Notes under the pieces: model-generated
The model's database searches: none
What the model was told of the DNA's origin: nothing
What the model saw: only the letters and a program-made list of their open reading frames with translations
Shown: in pieces, positions 58,871 through 64,000 of the stretch
Numbering within the stretch: position 1 is the stretch's first letter
How the letters are laid out: every line of letters starts with the position of its first letter
DNA from: Cryptomeria japonica
Taxonomy: Eukaryota; Streptophyta; Pinopsida; Cupressales; Cupressaceae
DNA length: 64,000 nt
Reading direction: 5' to 3'
NCBI RefSeq assembly: GCF_030272615.1
Contig: NC_081413.1
Span: 22,818,501-22,882,500, forward strand
Position numbers and translations under genes: made by a program

Positions 58871-60600
58871 TGCCAAAACACCGGCACCAACATCAACTGC
58901 TGGGATGGGAATGGCTGAAGCCATAATAAAAAAGCTTAAACTCCTACAATAAATGTGGTATAAAAGTAGACAACACAATATGCATACCAATAGTACAATG
59001 ATAGCAAGAAAACCCTAGTCGGTCATCATTATTTTCATACCGCCTCTCTAATTTTTAATTTAAATTAAATTGAAATAATAATAATAATAATTTATTTTTT
59101 TGCTTGTCATGCATTTTATTGTCACAAACACATCAAATTAAATGCTTCTAGTTTTTATCAATGGATGCACATTTTTAAATCCATGTGTGACTATAATATG
59201 TGCTTGAAGCAATGAAAGGAAATTAATAACCCACTCTATGAAAAATTACATATAGAATAAAAAATGCCTCCATAAAATATAAAATTTAAACTATACGATA
59301 AACAATATGAAATTCTCAATGATGGAAGCATAAGATGTAACATAATTTATAAATGCATTAGGATTAGCAAGATGAGCATGGATAGATGCTAAAGGTGAGA
59401 ATTTTTTTAGCTATAATACACAATCTAAGGGTAAGTAGTCCATAGGAATCAAATAGATGATAACAATAGAAGTTAAAAATTGAGGAAGATATACAAGTGA
59501 ACATAGAGAGGGATGCATCCAACCTTTAATTAGATATTAATTGGTAATATAGAAGGGGAAAACCCTAAGGGAAAAAAATTAGTGGATGTAGGGATGTCAT
59601 ATTCACAAAAAATTTGAAGAAATAAGTGTAATCCTTTACATTAAGATCATAGAGGACATTAATCAAGTTATATTTTAATAGATATGTCTATGAGGTTGGT
59701 ATTTATAAATATATGTGGAGAATTATAATAAAAATAAAGACACTTAGCTCTATATTTGATATCAATATCATTGTACCACATTTAACTAACTTTAATTCCT
59801 AAAAAAAAAATCTTATGTCTACAAAATCTCACTTTTGAGTTATGTGATATATTACTTATTCACGTAGATATCTAGACCTATACCTATATTGATTGACTAG
59901 TAATGATGACAAACACAAACACATTAAAGGAACTTGCTATGTGAGGGTCATCTTCTCCTCAATCAAACTCCTCAGGAGTCCAATTTAACAACTTTTGAAT
60001 AATGATCAAATCCATGACAAATAATTATGCATTATGTCTAATGATCAACTTTTGAATTTAAAAGTATACCACTTATATATTAGCTGTTTTTACATGTAAA
60101 AGTATACTACTTTTATATTAGTTAGTTTATAGAAGACAAACTAAGTAAAAAATGAACCTAAAAACAAATTAAAAAAAAGCCACGTATGAAAATTTCCCTA
60201 TCTCTACTTTAAAATCCTAAGAATTATAATATTTTAGTGAATCCCTTTCAACATAAAAATATTTGATATGACACATTTTAAATATTATATATGATAAATT
60301 TTAAATACTATATTAATAAATTATCAAAAGGTATAATAAATTAAGGGAATCATTATATATAATTGAAAAAACTATCTCAACAAATTTATCATAATATTTA
60401 TATCAAAATATATATTAAATTTTTAAATTATTCAAAATTTTATAGTCAAAATTAAAAATCTTTCCATATTCAAACCATTCATTAAGGATTAAAATTTTTC
60501 GAAACGATGCAACCCTCCTCCTCCAAATCTGCATTTGCCAATTATATAACCTCGATCACCCTGCGCAAAACTTAGAATTCAAATATTTTTTTAAAAGTTT
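58871..60600. repeat. Repeat R, inverted copy without the element 2 insertion
   Basis: The reverse complement of 16041-16555 plus 30838-31785, running from about 60600 down. At about 59908-59920 it preserves the uninterrupted site (reverse complement gtgtttgtcatcattac). At 60475-60590 it also carries about 120 bp corresponding to the region just upstream of the coiled-coil gene (53120-53232 and 15980-16040), without the gene. Confidence 0.82.
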
Positions 60601-61407
60601 AATAAAAGTAGAAACAAATAAAAGCAAACAAATTATATAAGTATGATTAAAAAGGCCAACAAAAAAGATACAAGCAACTGGCTAATTAATGAGTGATGTA
60701 TAATAAAATAGATGACCCAACTAACCTATTGAATTCATATTAAAAGACCCCTCTGTTTAGATCAAACCTAAAAATTTGAAGAAGTTGATTAATAAATGGT
60801 AGATAACATTGTGACTATGTAGTAAGGATTATCCCAAAGGAAGAGAAGGGCTGCAGTAAAGGGAGATTTGAGGAGCTATAAAGTTTGAAAACTAAGAATG
60901 TGAAGAGTAGACAGGTAAATAATGTAGAGGGAGGGAGGCCTTTGAAAGGCCATGTGATCACAAAATTTTTGTGCATGTCCATGTGATTGATTTGGAAATA
61001 AACTACTTTTTGTTTTAGTCTACAATTAGCAATTGAATGGAAATAGTCTTTGTTTTATTTTGTGTGTTTTTTAATTTCTAAGTTGGTAGGAAGAGTGGAA
61101 GAACCCTGTCTTGCATCAATAAGATACATTTAAACATAAAATAAATATAAACTATTTGCAAAGAGAAATCTATTGGGAAAATGTAGGTCACATATTTAGT
61201 GTGGCTAATGCTATGCAATGTCCCTTACTAGGAGTAAGCATGTTTCCCATAATTAAAAATACATTATCATCCCTTATCATTCCTTAATTTAGATTATTGA
61301 AAGTAGAGAATAATTAATTATTCATAATACAATTAAGAATTATTAAATTTAGATCTCATCCTTACTGAACTTTCCTAACCTTGAAGGAGGATGAGGATTT
61401 GTTGTCA
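60601..61407. other. No recognised feature
   Basis: AT-rich; no frame, repeat partner or element end seen. Confidence 0.4.
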
Positions 61408-61612
61408 TAAGGCACTTGGAAACCAGTCTGCAAGTAGGCTCCCTCAAGGTTTGAGGACGCTTACCTATCTTGTCAAGATTTATTCGCCTTTCCCTACACA
61501 CACCAACCTATCTTCTTGAAGGAAATAGCGAATTATTAAATACCATACCATTAATATAATAATCTTTCATTTATTATGAATGCATATACACATAAATGCA
61601 ATTATATAATGG
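61408..61612 (-). repeat. Right arm of the 2.5-kb spaced inverted repeat
   Basis: Inverse of 58650-58870 with some 10% differences by eye. It ends within about 15 bp of the start of repeat D copy 2. Confidence 0.85.
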
Positions 61613-61624
61613 AAGAATATATAA

Positions 61625-62610
61625 TGGAGGGAGACTAGACCTCATGACCTCTTGCTCTACCTTTGGAAACTCTCGCCAAACGAGCTACACTCCTAGCCCA
61701 ATAATGACAATTATTTAATTAAAATCATTAATTCAGAATAATTCATGGGATTTTCTTATAATTACTTTTTAATTTATTTAAATTGGGAGGAGGGCCCCAC
61801 TTATTAAATTAATTTTTTGTTAAGGAAATGAAAACAAAATTAAAAATAATCAATATTGAGAGACATGACCTATTTCCTCCACATGGAATTATAAGGAAAG
61901 CAAATAAAAATACAATTCTTCTTTGTGAGAAACAAACTTGAACTAATTTAGAAAACAAACCACCTTTACATATGAACTTGGTTTAAAACAAGATAAACTG
62001 GCATAGTTTTAAAATAAGACAAACTAGAACCACTAAGAATTATGTATGTGACATTTAATCAAGCTAAGAAAATGCACTTTATGACAAGCTAAGAAAATGC
62101 ACTTTATGGTTTTTTGATAAGAAGAGTCTATCCACTCTTTTATACAAACGATGTGTATCAAGTGCTTCTCTATGTAACATGGCGAAAATGTGAAGTACAA
62201 TTTAGGGTTAAAATTAAAGGTTAATGTAATCTAGAAAGAATTTAAGAGAAATAATATTGTAATATATTATTCCCATAATGTTAACATACTTAATTACCTT
62301 TAGTTACCCTTCTATTTCTCTTAGTGAACCCTTGGTCTACTGCTATTTTTTCAAAATTTGTTTGTACCTAAGGCAACCTAAGAAGGGGATATGCCTCTAA
62401 TTTTGGCCACTATTCATACACATTACGTGGATCTTGGAAGAGAAATAAATTAAATTTAAAAATAAAAAGAGATTAAAGGTCTCTCCCAAATGCCTTAGGT
62501 GAAACCCTAATCACTTTTTCATATCCTTTTCTAAGAGATTGTGGAAGGAGCGTGAATAGAGATGACCTAGATTTCACTATATAATTATGTTGGCATATGT
62601 TTATCATTGA
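61625..62610. repeat. Repeat D, copy 2
   Basis: Direct copy of 43252-44230. It includes the tRNA-like head (about 61629-61699, minus strand) and the first 16 bp of the TGTTGGCATATG LTR, at which point a third gypsy element has inserted. Confidence 0.85.
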
Positions 62611-63441
62611 TGTTTGTTTATGGTGAAAATGGATACAACAATGTTGAAAGACTAAATGAATTCAACCACAAAACCCTAGCCTAACAACAACAAAGATCCA
62701 CCATAACATATGAAGATTACTTCAGACAATGCAAGTCAAATGAAATCACAAAGATTATACCATCACATGTCCAATAGGGTTTGAATCTCCATTCTTCCTA
62801 TCTCCATTGATCTTGCTTGATATATTTGCTCTCAGATTTTATATGTGCACAAGAGCTCAACAAAGAATGGAAATGTGGTTGCAAGTAGGCTTGATTGCAT
62901 ATGCAAGTTCGAAAGCATAGTCGGGGCTGAATGCATAGTGAGTGTAATCAATTGATTAGGATGCATAGATTGATTAGAATGATTGACTAGGGTTGGTAAT
63001 GAAGGAAGCATCTCCTTATATAGAAGACACTATAAGAAATGGAGAGATAAGATTGAGAGGTGTAAAAGAGGTCGGCTATGATTAGAGGGTAGGTAAAGAA
63101 AATAAGAAAATAATAAGAGGATAGGTAGTGTATGAATTAAGAGATGAATGACATGTGTCATAGGTAGAAAAGGTTAATGAATTAATTAAATAAATAAAGA
63201 TTTATTTAATTAATAGAAGAAGTGGGATCAATTAAATCAATAAAATATTTATTTAATTTAGGAAAAAGGATAATTTTAAATAAATAAATGTATTTATTTA
63301 AATGAGAAATAAGGCTAGAAGAGGATAAATGAATTAATTAAATAAATAAGGATTTATTTAATTAATAGAAGAATTAGACCTAGATAATTAAATAAATAAA
63401 AATATTTATTTAATTAGACTAGACAATTTTAGGTGTCTACA
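62611..63441 (-). repeat. 3' LTR of element 3
   Basis: 831 bp from TGTTTGTTTATGG to GTGTCTACA. Minus-strand TATA-like TATATAAGG at plus 63014-63022. The last 260 bp is built of repeated taattaaataaataa words. Confidence 0.75.
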
Positions 63442-63456
63442 TTTTGCCCCTCTTTG
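63442..63456 (-). promoter_or_regulatory. Polypurine tract of element 3
   Basis: Minus strand CAAAGAGGGGCAAAA directly before the LTR start, as in element 2. Confidence 0.85.
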
Positions 63457-63695
63457 TGACAATGCAGCTTGTCGCGTTGTTTCAAAGAAGATAAGATGAA
63501 CTGATACAAAGTTACCCCAAGATAGGAATGATATGCCCCCTTGAGAGATTGGATGAAAATGTCTGAAAAGATCGCAGACAATATCTTGATAAGAAAGAAA
63601 GGCTCGAATGGACTGACCGGATAGGATAGAGTGACAGAGTCACAGGATAACGAAGAGCAACCAGGAGACTAGGGCTAGGGCTAGGGCTAGGGCAG

Positions 63696-63707
63696 TCTAT
63701 AAAATAG
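63696..63707 (+). promoter_or_regulatory. TATA box of the antisense gene in element 3
   Basis: TCTATAAAATAG, 98 bp upstream of the ATG at 63796, matching the layout at 18335-18419. Confidence 0.65.
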
Positions 63708-63795
63708 ACCATGAGGGGGAAACATCCTCATTGTCATCCACACATCCAAGAGATCAGACTGCAGAGAGAGAATAGAGTAGTAGCAGTCAGTAGCG

Positions 63796-63861
63796 ATGAC
63801 ATTGGTGCATAGATTCGATCGCGTTCGCCAATTTCAGAGGCCAGGAGATGCAGGAGAGCCG
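63796..63861 (+). CDS. Exon 1 of the antisense gene in element 3
   Basis: ATG at 63796 opens 22 codons (MTLVHRFDRVRQFQRPGD then AGEP) ending in phase 0 at CCG|GTAAGT. The core HRFDRVRQFQR parallels HRFEHVRRYRR of element 2. The rest of the gene is outside the window, so its PMD content is a prediction. Confidence 0.6.
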
Positions 63862-64000
63862 GTAAGTACCTCAAAAGCTCCTTGTACTTTGTCACAATAA
63901 ATGTTGTCATAAATGCATGCTAGGTAGGGTAATATGTCTTCAAGGTTGAATTGGCAGTTCTGTGATGAACATACACTGTCGATTGGATAAGCTGTTGAGA

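Larger units (their letters stand above)
62611..64000 (-). mobile_element. Third Tat-like gypsy element, 3' end only (element 3)
   Basis: 3' LTR 62611-63441, then PPT and an antisense gene start, leaving the window at the right. The interruption of repeat D copy 2 at 62611 relative to copy 1 (44236) fixes the insertion point; the left flank is attga. The LTR sequence is different from elements 1 and 2, so it is a separate family with the same design. Confidence 0.75.

Noticed and set aside
63669-63692. Four copies of ctaggg resembling a telomere repeat
   Set aside because: Plant telomere units are TTTAGGG; four hexamers inside a retroelement promoter region are better seen as a small local expansion.

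Overview
This is a plant nuclear window that is almost entirely nested, decaying transposable elements. The size and density of the nesting, the long AT-rich spacers and the element types (Ty3/gypsy Tat-like elements with a dual RNase H, Copia-type LTRs, plant LINEs with DUF4283 and zf-RVT domains, a plant mobile domain protein) suggest a very large plant genome, plausibly a conifer or other gymnosperm; that assignment is inference. No rRNA, intact tRNA or housekeeping gene was seen. Most coding sequence is element-derived. The one plausible host gene is a coiled-coil protein gene present as two copies.

Layout. (1) 1-6254: the 5' part of a minus-strand Tat-like Ty3/gypsy element (element 1): gag, a leader of about 3.2 kb with two arrays of a degenerate TAGCGCAT motif, a tRNA-Lys-type primer site and a 1483-bp LTR. 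It sits inside a plus-strand Copia-like element (6255-10701) whose interior has one unidentified 1085-codon frame broken only by TAG/TAA codons. (2) 11.9-16.0 kb: a broken copy (A) of the coiled-coil gene. (3) 16556-30837: a full-length minus-strand Tat-like element (element 2; LTRs of 1452 and 1437 bp, TSD gccat/gtcat) inserted in an anonymous repeat R. Its empty site can be read in an inverted R copy at 58.9-60.6 kb. Element 2 has a decayed gag-PR-Gpatch-RT-RNH-aRNH-INT frame and, on the opposite strand between pol and the 3' LTR, a spliced plant-mobile-domain (PMD) gene with its own TATA box. (4) 31.8-42.0 kb: two degenerate plus-strand LINEs with a truncated LTR and an R fragment between them. 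(5) 43.3-46.7 kb: a repeat with a tRNA-like head, a Copia-type LTR and a gag remnant. (6) 47.2-53.2 kb: the better copy (B) of the coiled-coil gene, two exons, one in-frame stop. (7) 54.1-55.9 kb: a 5'-truncated minus-strand LINE with a perfect 16-bp TSD. (8) 56-62.6 kb: AT-rich sequence, the inverted R copy and a second copy of the 43-kb repeat. (9) 62611-64000: the 3' LTR of a third minus-strand gypsy element, followed by the same antisense arrangement as element 2 (PPT, TATA box, short HRF-containing first exon, GTAAGT donor).

Main points. Two different LTR-element families carry an antisense, promoter-bearing, spliced gene next to the 3' LTR. In element 2 its presumed intron holds the same TAGCGCAT array that fills the sense leader of element 1. 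Element 2 also seems to preserve a reverse-transcription scar: a 40-nt copy of the primer tRNA ending where the hypermodified base 37 would lie, fused to the middle of gag.
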